NCBI RefSeq assembly: GCF_018687715.1
Contig: NC_056755.1
Coordinates: 17,242,001 to 17,306,000 of the forward strand
DNA: 64,000 nucleotides
Reading direction: 5' to 3'
Source of the DNA: Carya illinoinensis
Lineage: Eukaryota; Streptophyta; Magnoliopsida; Fagales; Juglandaceae
Shown here: positions 11,778 to 22,513 of the stretch, in pieces
How the letters are laid out: each line of letters starts with the position of its first letter
Position numbering within the stretch: position 1 is the stretch's first letter
The notes under the pieces: model-generated
Database searches by the model: none
What the model was told of the DNA's origin: nothing
Seen by the model: only the letters and a program-made list of their open reading frames with translations
Translations under genes and position numbers: made by a program

Positions 11778-12900
11778 ATGGCTGACAATCATAGTGTTTA
11801 TGACGAACTCGAAAATGAGGAGGTACAAAATAATCCACCAATGAGAACTTTACGCGAGTATTTGTAGCCAACAAGGACAAATACTCCATCTTGCATGATT
11901 TTTCCTACTAATATGGAGAATTTTGATTTAAAATCGGGAGTAATTCTATTACTTTCCAAGTTTCAAAGCTTAGACTCAGAAAGTCCTTATTTGCATATGA
12001 AAGAATTTGAAGAGGTTTGTGCAACTTTACAAACCCAAACTATTAATGATGATGTTGTTAGATTAAAGTTATTTCTATTCTTTTTGAAAGAAAAAGTTAA
12101 AAATTGGCTGAATTCTTGGAGACCAAGATCTATTGGCACATGGCAAGAAATGCAAAGAGAATTTCTAAAAAAGTTTTTTCCTACTCATAGGACCAACACT
12201 CTTCATAGAAACATTATGAATTTTTCTCAAAAAAAAAAAAAATGAAACATTTTTTCAGTGTTGGGAACGTTTTAAAAAATTATTACTAACTTGTCCACAT
12301 CATGGCTATGAGACTTGGCGCACCATTAGTTTTTTTCTATGAAGGTTTAATATCTCAAATGCATCAGTTTGTAGAAATGATGTGTAATGGTGAATTTTTA
12401 AATAAAGATCCTAATGATGCTTGGGACTATTTTGACTAATTGGTTGAAAATGCCCAATATTGGGATAACACAGATCATTCTGATCGGTCAAATAAGCCCA
12501 AACTCAATGCCATGTCTCAAGAGGGTATTATATCCTTAAAAGAAATGATGATGTGAGTGCTATGATAACAACTTTGATAAGAAAAGTCGAGGCCATGGAA
12601 CTTAGGAAGGTAAATTCGGCTAAGGCCATTGAAAAAGGAGAAGAGAATTGTGGCATATGTGAGATTAGTGGATACCTAACTTAGGACTTATTCGGAAACA
12701 TATAATTCTGGATGGAGAAATCACCCCAACTTTAGTTGGAGGAATGAGTCCAATTCAAATCAAAATCCTTTTCAAACTTTTATGTAGGGACAAACCAATA
12801 TTAACACTCAGACAATGCAGGCCATTACTGAGATGAGGAGTTCCATTAGTGACTTGACTTCCGTATTGCATGCTTAAGAAAAGGGTAAGTTTCCGGCTCA
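11778..12900 (+). pseudogene. gag of the Athila-like element (broken)
   Basis: Structural capsid gene of the retrotransposon. It probably starts at ATG 11778 (MADNHSVYDE), followed by the conserved MRTLREYL and an in-frame stop at about 11866. The retrotransposon-gag core is readable at 11895-12245 (PYLHMKEFEEVC, KNWLNSWRPRSI, FLKKFFPTHRT). An A run at 12230-12242 goes with a frame change. The downstream gag continues in other frames (QFVEMMCNGEFLNKDP, about 12370-12415) with more stops. A CxxC fragment near 12655 may be what is left of the nucleocapsid finger. It cannot be translated as one protein. Confidence 0.75.
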
Positions 12901-13024
12901 ACCTCAGCCGAATCCCAGAGGGAAATTTGAGATAAGAAATTCAAATTCTTCTGATTCAAAATTTGAACATGCCAAGTACATCACTACTCTACGCAATGGA
13001 AAAATAATCGATAAGAGTATTTCA

Positions 13025-14136
13025 ATGAAAGTTGATGAGACCAATAATTCTTTAAATTCTAAGAGTGATGGTGAACTTGATAAGGTCGAGCTAGATATGC
13101 CTGTGAAAGACCCACTATCTGTCCCATTTCCCCAAAAGTTGCAACATTCTCACAAGTTAGTTCAAAATGTTGGTATTCTTGAAATTTTCAAACAAGTAAA
13201 AATCAACATTCATTTGTTGGAGCAATTAAACAGATTCTATCGTATGCTAAATTTTTGAAAAATCTATGTACAATGAAATGTACGATGAAAGTGCAAAAGA
13301 AGGCTTTCCTCACTGAGCATGTAAGCGCCATCCTTTAGACCAATTCTCCTCCAAAGTACAAAGACCCGGGTTATCCAACAATTTCCTGTGTGATTGGAAA
13401 TTTTAAAATTGAAAAAGTTTTACTTGACTTTGGAGCTAGTGTTAATCTCCTACCATACTCAGTATATGAGCAGTTGGGTTTTGGTGAACTTAAACCCACA
13501 AAAGTAACACTCCAACTTGCTGACCGTTCAATTAAAATACCGAGAGGGATAGTTGAGGATGTGTTAGTGCAAGTAGGCAAATTTTATTTCCTAGTGGATT
13601 TCATTATTTTGGACACAGAATCTATTTTTGATGTTTATACTCTAATTCCTATAATTTTGGGTAGGCCATTCCTTGCAACCTTGAATACTTTAATAAATTG
13701 TAGGAGTGGTGTGATGATAATTTCTTTTGACAACATGAAGTTGGAGTTGAATATTTTCAATATTTGCAAACAACCTGGCGATGATGATGATGTGTATGAA
13801 GTAAATTTGATCCTAACTCTTGTTCAAAATAAATTTGATTTGTCAATTCTTTCTAACCCTCTTGAGGGTTGTTTGGTTCATGGTATAAATTTTGATGATA
13901 ATTTTGTGCTTGCATCTATGAATTTTTTGCTAGAATCTACTCCTATAATGGACACTGATAAATGGAGAACACGTTTTGAGAAATTACCACCTCATGGTGT
14001 CATGTCTCTGGCCTCAAGTGTGCAAACACCAAAACTCGACTTGAAACATTTACTTGCTGATCTCAAATATGCATTTTTAGGCCAAGTAGAGACATTACCA
14101 GTGGTCATCTCATCAAAACTGGATGAAATTCAGTAG
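13025..14136 (+). pseudogene. Protease region of the Athila-like polyprotein (broken)
   Basis: Retroviral-type aspartic protease that would mature the polyprotein. The gag-protease linker is at 13025-13258 and is followed by a stop and frame changes. From 13390 a 248-codon open frame carries the protease. Its active-site region reads LLDFGASVNLLP, where the usual motif is D-T/L-G-A-S. Next come LADRSIKIPRGIVEDVLVQV and, at about 13660, the IILGRPFLAT flap/ILG region. The tail of the frame leads into the RT. The catalytic Asp is kept. Upstream and downstream stops make it non-functional as a polyprotein. Confidence 0.75.
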
Positions 14137-15130
14137 AAAAAATTAATTGGTATTCTCATTGAACACAAAGAGGCAATAGGATGGACTATAGCTGATATCA
14201 AAGGTATTAGTCCTTTGATTTGTACCCATATGATATATCGAGAAGACAATGTCAAGCCCTCTAGAGAGATGCAACGTAGATTGCACCCCAACATGAAAGA
14301 GGTTGTTAGAGCAGAGGTGTTAAAACTTCTGGATGTAGGAATCATTTACCCTATTTCTGACAGTAAATGGGTTACTCCTACACAGGTGGTACCCAAGAAA
14401 TCTGGTGTGATCGTAGTTAAGAATGCTGATAATGAATTGATCCTAACTAAAGTTACTACTGGTTGACGTATGTGTATTGACTACAGAAAACTAAATTCTA
14501 TCACCAAGAAGGATCATTTCCCCTACCATTCATGGATCAAATCATTGAACGTGTAGCGGGCCACAAATTGTATTGCTTCCTAGATGGTTATTCTGGATAT
14601 AACCAAATTGAGATTACTCCTGAAGATCAAGAAAAGACCATTTTTATATATCCATTTGGTACCTTTGCATATCGAAGGACGCCATTCAGACTTTGCAATG
14701 CTCTTGCTACATTTCAAAGATGCATGATGAGTATATTCAGTGACATGGTAGAGCGTTTTGTTGAAATATTCATGGATGATTTTTCTATTTTGGTGATTTA
14801 TTTGATGAATGTTTGACTTATTGGGAAAGAGTGTTGATTAAATGCAAAGAAAAGAATTTGATTTTAAATTGAAAAAGTGTCATTTTATGGTCACTCAAGA
14901 GATTGTCCTTGGTCACATTGTCTCTTCTCAAGATATTGAAGTGGACAAGGTCAAAATTGAATTAATTTCTAAATTGCCCATCCCAAAAAACATCAGGGAT
15001 ATCAGATTTTTTCTAGATCATGTACATTTTTACAGTAAGTTCACTAAAGACTTCAGCACAATTTCTAGACCTTGTGCAATTTATTGTCAAGGAAAAATTC
15101 TTTTGTGTGGACTAATGCTTGTGAGTTAGC
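14137..15130 (+). pseudogene. Reverse transcriptase of the Athila-like element (broken)
   Basis: RNA-directed DNA polymerase domain split over three frames. At 14215-14466 are the finger motifs (LLDVGIIYPISDSKWVTP, QVVPKKSG). A TGA at about 14464 stands where a Trp is normal, before CIDYRKLNS. At 14532-14816 are LDGYSGYNQI and the catalytic FMDDFSI (about 14769-14789). This is a variant of the usual Y/F-x-DD box and keeps both Asp. At 14842-15129 the thumb continues. At least one frameshift (near 14520) and two nonsense changes separate the parts. Confidence 0.8.
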
Positions 15131-15779
15131 TTCCACAAAACTAAAATGTTTGCTGATTTCAGCCTCAATTATGCGATCACCTGATTGGAATTTACCATTT
15201 GGAATTATGTGTGACGCTAGTGATTTTGCTGTTGAAGCTGTGTTGGGCCAATGTAAGGACAAAAAGCCTTGTGTTATTTATTATGCAAGTAAAGCTTTAA
15301 ATAGTACTAAAATGAATTATTCAACAATTGAAAAAGAGCTACTTGCAATAATTTTTGCACCTGACAAATTTCGCTCTTATTTGATTGGGTCTCAAATTGT
15401 CATTTTTACTGATCATGCTGTGTTGAAGTACCTTTTAGCGAAAAAAGATGCAAAGTCCAGGTTGCTTAGATGGATCTTTTTACTGCAAGAATTTGATTTG
15501 ATAATTAAAGATAAAAAAATAGTTGAGGATGTTGTTACTGATCATTTGTCTAGACTTGTTCTTTCAGATTCCATAGAGACAGTTCTTATTAGAGACACAT
15601 TTCTAGATGAGCAACTTTTTGGTATATCTCAATTGTCTTGGTACGCTGACATTGCTAATTTTCTTGCTACAAGTGAAATTCCTCACATTTGGATTCAACA
15701 AGATAAGAGGAAATTTTTTATAGAAGTAAAAAAATTCTTTTGGAATGATCCATATTTGTTTAAATATTGCCCGAATTAG
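15072..15779 (+). pseudogene. RNase H domain of the Athila-like element (fragment)
   Basis: RNase H removes the RNA strand of the RNA:DNA hybrid during reverse transcription. This 235-codon frame overlaps the end of the RT frame. It contains the first acidic motif CDASDFAVEAVLGQ, the YYASKALNSTKMNYSTIEKE region with the conserved Glu, FTDHAVLKYLL with the next Asp, and DHLSRL near the end. All are standard Ty3/gypsy RNase H landmarks. This stretch is uninterrupted but out of frame with its neighbours. Confidence 0.8.
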
Positions 15780-15818
15780 ATAATTAGACGATATATTCTC
15801 AATAGCGAATTTCAAAGT

Positions 15819-16905
15819 GTGATATCTTTTTGTCACTCTGGGGCATGTGGTGGCCATTTTTCTAGAAAGAAAACTGCTTTTAAAATTTTGCAATGTGGTT
15901 TCTATTGGTCTACCCTTTTCAAGGACACCAATGAATTTTATAAAACTTGTGAGCTTTGTCAAAAATTAGGAGGGATTACCCACCGGAATATGATGCTATT
16001 AAATCCAATCTTAGTTGTTGAAATATTTGAATGTTGGGGCATCGATTTCATGGGACCTTTCTCAGTTTCTTTTGGCAATCTCTACATTTTGGTAGCTGTG
16101 GATTATGTGTCCAAATGGATCGAGGCCGTTCCATGCAAGAATAATGATTACAAAGTTATCCTGAAATTTTTGAAAGAAAATATTTTATTAAGGTTTGGAA
16201 CACCTCGAGCCATTATCAGTGATGGGGGTAAACATTTTCGCAATAAGCCTTTCGAGACCTTAATGCGAAAATATGGTATTACTCATAGGGTTGCTACCCC
16301 TTATCATCCACAAGCAAGTGGCCAAGTTGATGTATCTAATTAGGAGATCAAAAAGTCACAAAAATTAGTCTTTACGACTAACCGACACACTTTGGGCATA
16401 CTGTACTGCTTTTAAAACCCCGATTGGTATGTCTCAAAATCGACTCATTTTTGGAAAGACGTATCACTTGCCTGTGGAATTAGAACACAAAGTTTATTGG
16501 GCAATTAAGCAATTTAATTTTGATATGGATAAATCTTGCTCTCTTCGTAAGTTTCAGCTTAATGAGTTAGAGGAAATCATGAATGAAGCTTATGTAAACT
16601 CTCGTATTTGCAAGGAGAGAATGAAAAATTTTCATGATAAAAATATTTTTCAAAAACCTTTTGAGCCTTCTAAAAAATTTTTGTTGTATAATTCAAGGCA
16701 TCATCTGTTTCCTGGCAAGTTTCGATCCCGATGGATTGGTCCCTTTGTTATAAAAACTGTTTATTCTTTTGGGGCTATTGAGATAGAAAATCTAGAGAAT
16801 GGTAATGTTTTTAAAGTTAATGGACAAAGGTTGAAACCATTTTTTGGTGATTTTACTCCAGAGGTTGAGTCCACTACTCTGGAAGATCCTACTTATCAGA
16901 ATTAA
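15819..16905 (+). pseudogene. Integrase of the Athila-like element (broken)
   Basis: Integrase would insert the cDNA. The HHCC zinc-binding part is visible as HSGACGGH and, about 30 residues on, CELCQKLG. The catalytic core follows with GIDFMGPF (first Asp), [15 protein letters not shown] (second Asp) and [16 protein letters not shown] at 16341-16343 sits just before EIKK, which holds the catalytic Glu. Frame is lost until 16429, where the C-terminal region resumes ([19 protein letters not shown]) and ends at 16905 after RLKPFF. I see no env-like ORF after it. Confidence 0.8.
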
Positions 16906-17578
16906 TTTCTGATTCCTCATTGTATATACTGTATTTGTTTGTTTTGTTTTTCTTTCTTTTTACTTTTTGTGTCTCCTAACTTTGACAGAAATCTACTCCT
17001 TATGTGCACTCGAGTGTCTCAAGTGATTTCTTTCCTCTCTGTTTAATCATTTTCGTCTCAATATATGTTTTGCAGTGTTTATCTTGCTTCAATTCATGCC
17101 TATATAGCATATATCATCGAACATTCATTTGCTAAACATTGAGAACAATGTCACATATAGTTGGGGGGAGGGTTTTCTGTTGAAAATGTGTTAGTATTAA
17201 AAAAAAAAATTGTTGTGATGTGCATTGAAACATAAATGATTAACACACACTCTTGACATTTTTGTGAGATTTGAGCATCTTGGTGGAGTAGTTGAATGAA
17301 ATTATTTTATGAAAAATTATTTTCAACCCTAAACATAGAGCATGACTTATGATGTATCATATTTTGTTGAAGAGTAACTTGAAACACCTGGATGCGATAT
17401 TTACAGAAACAAGAATTAGTAAGATTTATATAGAATGAAAGGCAAGTTTTGAAACAACATTTTGCACATGCTTATACTTGTAGTGTTCCTCATTAATGTT
17501 CATTGATTTAAAACAGGATAAGTAAACTGTAGGACTGCTGAGCCTTATATGGATTAAAAATTTAAAAAAATTAAAAAA
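16906..17578 (+). other. 3' untranslated region of the Athila-like element
   Basis: Non-coding stretch after integrase. It contains 'acattgagaacaatgt' and a G-rich tract (ttggggggaggg, about 17161-17172), both usual downstream of integrase in Athila/Tat elements. The part from about 17206 to 17575 is repeated in inverted orientation at about 20325-20690. The region stops at an A run (about 17567-17585) that joins directly to mid-LTR sequence, so the true polypurine tract and the first ~500 bp of the 3' LTR are missing here. Confidence 0.65.
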
Positions 17579-17582
17579 AAAA

Positions 17583-18173
17583 AACAAGTTTTCGGTGGAT
17601 AGCACATGAAACGTGAAAGTCGTAGAAGGGGGCTGAAAGTCAAGGAGCAGGTTTTGGAAAAAGAAGAACATCAGTTGGAACGGAAATCTCCTTATGTTGG
17701 AATGAAAATATTGGAGGCAAGTGAAAAAGAGAATACGAAAAGCCAAAGAGGAAGTACGTTCGGGGAGGACTTACATGGAGGAGAGACTTTTTGACGGAAA
17801 GAAAGATCATAAAAACACAGAAACAGAGAGCTGAAAGGGGGAAGTTGGATTTACGGAAAAAGGAGGGGACGAACTAGGGAGACTTACGTTTGATTGATGA
17901 GCTCGCTGCTTTCCAGGAAGCACGAACTGAAGTACCCAGACCACCTTTCACGTTTGCCTCGCACCATGAAGATGATAAGCCCCACTTAAGATAGTTCACA
18001 GCCACGTTGGACTGCTCACCTGTGAAGCCACCATGTTCCAGCGCATTCATCCCGCACCACTCCGTTTACACTTCTCCTCTATTCCAGTCACCCAAAAACA
18101 GAGGAGTGTTTTTATTGATGGAGAGACTAAGACTTAAGGACTGATGTGAAGAAGAATTTGAGCTTCTTATTTT

Positions 18174-18252
<79 letters not shown>

Positions 18253-18440
18253 GGAGTTTCGGTGGAGAGAGGAACGAAGAAAGGGTGCTAGACGAAAGAA
18301 AAAGAAGCTCTTGTTCTTTTATGTTGAAGTTGAGTTTCAGTGAGCTCTTGTTCTTTTACAAGAAAGGATACTGAACGAAAAAGAAAAAGAAGCTCTCTTG
18401 TTCTGCTCTTTGACGTGAAAAGAAGAACTTACGGCAGCTC
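17583..18440 (+). repeat. Truncated 3' LTR copy, direct arm of a fold-back
   Basis: Matches the 5' LTR from about 9580 to about 10435 in the same direction (ttttcggtgga...agcacatgaaacgtgaaag onward). It starts after an A run and ends at 18440, where the sequence turns back on itself. A GA microsatellite (18178-18240) interrupts it. It shares several bases with the inverted arm that the 5' LTR lacks (for example gaaaaagaagaacat, against gaaagaacat at 9650). Confidence 0.75.
18178..18240 (+). repeat. (GA)n microsatellite
   Basis: About 31 uninterrupted GA units inside the direct arm. The equivalent positions in the 5' LTR (about 10210-10240) and in the inverted arm have only a few GA steps. 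Confidence 0.95.
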
Positions 18441-19851
18441 GAAATGCCCGTGTAGTGCTCTCATGTTTCTCTCATTCCTTCAAGCTGTCGTAAGTTCTTC
18501 TTTTCACGTCCAAGACCAGAACGGGAGAGCTTCTTTTTCTTTTTCATTCAGTCTCCTTTCCCATAAAAGAACAAGAGCTTCACCGAAATTCAACTTCAAT
18601 ATAAAAGAAGAAGAGCTTCTTTTTCTTTCGTCCAGCACCCTTTCTTCATTCCTCTCTCAACCGAAACTCAGACCAGCCCTTTTCGTCTTTCTCTCTTCGT
18701 AAAAACAAGGAGCTCAAATTCCACTTCACGTCAGTCCTTAAGTCTTGCTCTCTCCATCGATAAAAACACTCCTCTGTTTTCAGGTGGCTGGGACAGAGGA
18801 GAAGTGTTGGGGTGGCTTGAGACTGGTTATGGTGTCGAAAGGCAGAGGCAAGAAACAGAGTGGTGCGGGATGGATGCGCTGGAACGTGGTGGCTTCACGG
18901 GTGAGCAGTCCAACGTGGCTGTGAACTGTCGTGAGTGGGGCTTATCATCTTCATGGTGCGAAGCAGACGTGAGAGGTGATCTGGGTACTTCAATTCGTGC
19001 TTCCTGAAAAGCAGCGAGCTCACCGATCAAACGTAAGTCTCCCTAGTTCATCCCTCCATTTTCCGTAAATCCAGCTTCCCCCTTTCAGCTCTCCGCTTCT
19101 ATGTTTTTATTCTCTTTCTTTTTGTCAAAATGTCTCTCCTCCATGTAAGTCCTCCCCGAACGTCCTTCCTCTCTGGCTTTTCATAAAACTTCTCTGGCTT
19201 TTCATAAAACTTCTCTTTTTCACCTGCCTCTGAGATTTTCATTTCAACCGATGTTCTTCTTTTTCCAAAACCTGCTCCTTGACTTTCAGCCCCCTTTTAT
19301 GACTTTCATGTTTCATGTGATGTCCACCAAAAACTAGTTTTTTTTTTCTTCTTTTCGTAAACGTCCCCCACTTTCAACGTGTCTTCGTGATTCCTTCCTG
19401 CCAAAAGTTCTTTTACGTTCAAAGTCATCTTCATTTTGTATCTTTTTCAGCTGCCCAAGTCCACTGCTTCCTTCCTTCTCTGTCTTATCTTCTGCATGTT
19501 TCTTTATATTTCCTCTCAATTAGCATGCGCTTTTGGTCAAAGTTGCAACTAGATTCCATGTGAATTTTATTTAAGCTGAAAATAAGGAGAGAAAAATAAC
19601 ACTAAAAAATAAATTAAAAGTAAAAATAGATTATCAAAAATATGTTATATATGTGAGGAAATATTGTCTAATTAAATCATAGTTATAAAATTAAGCATAA
19701 GCATGATATTAATCAATTAAAAATCACAACTCGTATTTATGCTTATTAACTATTTTTCATCTAAAACCAATAATAATGTCACCAAATATTTAAAATACAT
19801 TGGTTTCAAATATATATAAAATATGCAATATTTCAACTCAATCACACCCGT
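18440..19851 (-). repeat. Inverted LTR copy, second arm of the fold-back
   Basis: The reverse complement of this segment matches 9072-10473 of the 5' LTR, down to the TGATTGAG start at 19851. The first ~890 bp also pair with the direct arm (17583-18440). The turn is at about 18440-18481: agaagaacttacggcagct before it, agctgtcgtaagttcttct after it, with about 42 bases between. The tccctagttc...ttttgtcaaaa region is clearly the complement of 9790-9870. Confidence 0.75.
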
Positions 19852-20697
19852 AACTAGCTTTTTGCTAATCCTTGAACAAAATAGTGAAAATTAATTGAGA
19901 TAAACATTGCATAAAGTTCAAAATTCAAACAAAAGCAATCAAACATAATTATGAATTCTCACAAAAATTGATTCGTAACTACTCAACACTAGGAGTTGTA
20001 TCTATGAGGAAAGTCTCAACAATTGTTCACATAGAATTGGAGCAAATGTCTTAGAACTCGGATATATGTGTGTGGCTAAACCTTTGTGTGTTTCTCATTA
20101 ATAAGCATGATTTATCATAGGATTTTTCAACCTTAAGATTAATCATTATTGAATTTAATTACCTCAAAGCCTAAGGGACTACCAGTTTTCATACTAACTC
20201 TGTTTAAAGGTTGAACACTTAACCCGTAAAGTTTTGGGTAACTGTTTCTAACCCTTTATTTAGGAAAACTTACACGATTTCATTTTCTTTTTATTTCTTT
20301 CCTTCTTTTTTTTTTTTTTTTTTTTTTGTTTTTTTTTATCCATATAAGGCTTGGTAGTCCTACAGTTTATTTATCCTATTTTAAATCAACAAATATTAAT
20401 GAGAAACACTACAAGTATAAGCATGTGCAAAATGTTATTTCAAAACTTGCCCTCCATTCTATATAAATCAAACTAATTCTCATTTCTGTAAATATCGCAT
20501 CTCGGTGTTTCAAGCCACCTTTCAACAAAATATGATGCATCATAAGTCATACTCTATGCTTAGGGTTGAAAATAAATCTTCACAAAATAATTCCGCTCAA
20601 CTACTCCACCAAGATGCTCAAATCTCACAAAAATGCCAAGAGTGTGTGTTAATCATTTATGTTTCAATGAACCTCACAACAATTTTTTTTTTTTGGA
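19852..20697 (-). repeat. Inverted copy of the element's 3' UTR
   Basis: On the minus strand this is the sequence upstream of the LTR. From 20690 to 20325 it matches 17206-17575. From 20325 to 19852 it supplies the ~475 bp missing from the direct arm, including GGATTAGCAAAAAGCTAG just before the LTR start, which is the polypurine-tract position in this lineage. It contains a T run at 20306-20327. It ends at another T run (about 20684-20694), after which the older LTR element resumes. Confidence 0.65.
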
Positions 20698-20979
20698 GGA
20701 ACAACTAAGGTTAAGCTATAGATTTAGAGAAAGGTTTAGGACGTGGTTTTGGCTTGGTTAGATCGCTACTATTGGTTCTTTTCTTGTGTCACACCAACTT
20801 GGTGCTCTAGATGGTTAAGATTTTCATTGTAGTTGTTCCTCAAAATCTATTATTTTGTATATGATATGTTCTTGAGTTTGTTGTGATTGTTCAACCAATT
20901 CTTAATTTTGTATAATGATGCAAGTATTTCTTCCATGGATTTTGATAGCACAAAGTCCGGTGTCTCTCTGATACCAATT
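20698..20979 (-). mobile_element. 5' leader of the minus-strand LTR element
   Basis: Remainder of the interior of the element with the TATCC duplication, next to its 5' LTR. On the minus strand it carries the primer site (20976-20966) and then a short open frame starting at about 20936 (MEEILASLYKIKN) that ends after 28 codons. No gag domain is recognised. Confidence 0.55.
20966..20976 (-). other. Primer binding site, initiator tRNA-Met type
   Basis: On the minus strand TGGTATCAGAG lies three bases after the LTR end (...TGTTACA). This is the common plant primer site complementary to the initiator tRNA-Met 3' end; the match stops after 11 bases. It fixes 20980-29884 as the 5' LTR and the element strand as minus. 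Confidence 0.75.
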
Positions 20980-20999
20980 TGTAACACACCCATTATTTG

Positions 21000-21001
<2 letters not shown>

Positions 21002-21036
<35 letters not shown>
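21002..21036. repeat. Poly(A) run of 35
   Basis: Uninterrupted A tract inside the 5' LTR, at a place where the other LTR has only four A's. It is an expansion in this copy. Confidence 0.95.
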
Positions 21037-21041
<5 letters not shown>

Positions 21042-21241
21042 TATGCTCTCTTTGAGGGTAGCTCCTTAAGAATGATGAAAGGGAAAATGAGAGAGAAGAA
21101 GATGAGAGAATTTCTTTAACATTCAGCATCATTCTTTACATTATCCAACTCAATACATATAGAGATCGTATAGAAAGCTAAATAGAGGCCATAGCCCTTC
21201 TAAGCCCAAACTAATAGCAGTTACATAGGATATAAGCAACT

Positions 21242-22504
21242 GGCATTTTTGAATTTATTTGGTGATGCTTGGTTGGTATATATGTCAAGAAAATCTTCGG
21301 ATCATTTTCCGATGATGATTTCTTTAGTTCGTGAGAGGAGGGTTGTGGTTAGGCCTTTCGGGTTTCAGCGCATGTGGGGATCTCATGAGAATTTTCTGCC
21401 ATTGGTGAAGGAGGTATGGAGTGGAAGACTGGAAGGATGCCCAATGGTGCATGTGAGTAAAATATTGAAAATGATGAAAGGTGCTTTGAGGAAGTGGAAT
21501 TTTGAAGTATTCGGGAGAGTGGATGTGGAAATTTGAAAACTTGAAGATAAAATTTATGGGTTGGAGCAATCAGTCAGTACAGAATATAGTCAGCATATTG
21601 AAAATAAATTGATGCAGTGTAAACAAATGCATTTGAAGTGGTTGAATTGGGAGGAAATTTTGAGTTGCCAAAAATCTAAAGTGAAATGGCTTACGGAGGG
21701 AGATTCCAACATAACATTTTTTCATGTGATGTTGAGAGTGAAGAAAAAAAATAAGCTGGTGGATCACATGAGGTTGGAAAACGGCCAGTTATTATGATCT
21801 GCAGAGGAAGTTAATCAGGGTGTTGTGGATTTCTTTCAGGAGCTTTTAATAATGACCAACGTACAGTTTGATGAGGACTCATTGTCTTTACTAATGTCAT
21901 CTATTTCTATATAGGAGAATGAGGACTTGTGTGTAGCACCATCAATGGAGGATGTCAAAGCGGCTCTTTGGTCCATTCCGTCGGATAATAGCCCAAGGGC
22001 GGATGGATTCTTGGTAAGTTTCTTTATACTAGCTTGGGATATTGCTCGGTAGGATATTCTGGACATGGTTCAAGAATTTTTTGAAGGAAAGCCTCTTACA
22101 ACTTTTTTTTTTGCGCAACAAATTTAGTGCTAATCCCAAAGGTAGATGAACTCGTGGGTTTGGACAATCTTAGCTGATTAGTTGATGTTCGGTGGTTTAT
22201 AAAATCATAGCAAAGGTATGGTATTTCGATTGGCGCCTCTTCTTCATTGGTTTATTTCTCCAGAACAATCCACTTTCATTCAAGGTAGAAGTATTTTTGA
22301 TGATATGGCTCTTGCATAGGAGCTAGTTCTGAGAATTAATTGAAAGGTAAGAGGGGCTAATGTTATGCTGAAAATTGATATGGCCAAGGCTTATGATTGG
22401 GTGAATTGGAAATTTTTAATAGACGTTTTGAAAAGATTGGGTTTTTGGAAAAAAATGGAGAAATCTAATTTTTAATTGTATTTCTTCTCCATTTTATTCG
22501 ATGA
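21242..22504 (+). pseudogene. LINE endonuclease end and RT start (broken)
   Basis: Begins at the end of the endonuclease (SSDHFPMMISL), then the linker (FGFQRMWGSHENF, LRKWNFEVFG). At 21561-21797 comes the KWLTEGDSNITFFH motif typical of the region before plant LINE RTs. RT motifs follow out of frame, including KIDMAKAYDWVNW near 22370-22400. The frame can be followed to the insertion point at 22504 (last residues FYSMM). Stops occur at 21534, 21795 and later. Confidence 0.7.
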
Positions 22505-22513
22505 TGTAAAGCC

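Larger units (their letters stand above)
9072..20697 (+). mobile_element. Athila/Tat-type Ty3/gypsy element with fold-back 3' end
   Basis: The order is 5' LTR (9072-11326), primer site (11333-11350), gag, protease, RT, RNase H and integrase (11778-16905), then a 3' UTR (16906-17578). After that comes a truncated direct copy of LTR sequence (17583-18440), an inverted LTR copy (18440-19851) and an inverted copy of the 3' UTR (19852-20697). Lineage is judged from the primer site, gag and pol sequence and the 'ctgtggattcgaccc' phrase near the LTR end. The target duplication is not intact, because the right end is the rearranged inverted arm. The whole lies inside the minus-strand LTR element. Every coding frame is broken. 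Confidence 0.8.

Noticed and set aside
17157..17175. G-rich tract taken as the polypurine tract of the Athila-like element
   Set aside because: The inverted arm shows the real junction with the LTR start hundreds of bases further on (near 19852). The G tract is only the usual motif after integrase.
18146..18343. A 65-codon frame with a long Arg-Glu repeat
   Set aside because: It is the GA microsatellite translated inside an LTR copy.
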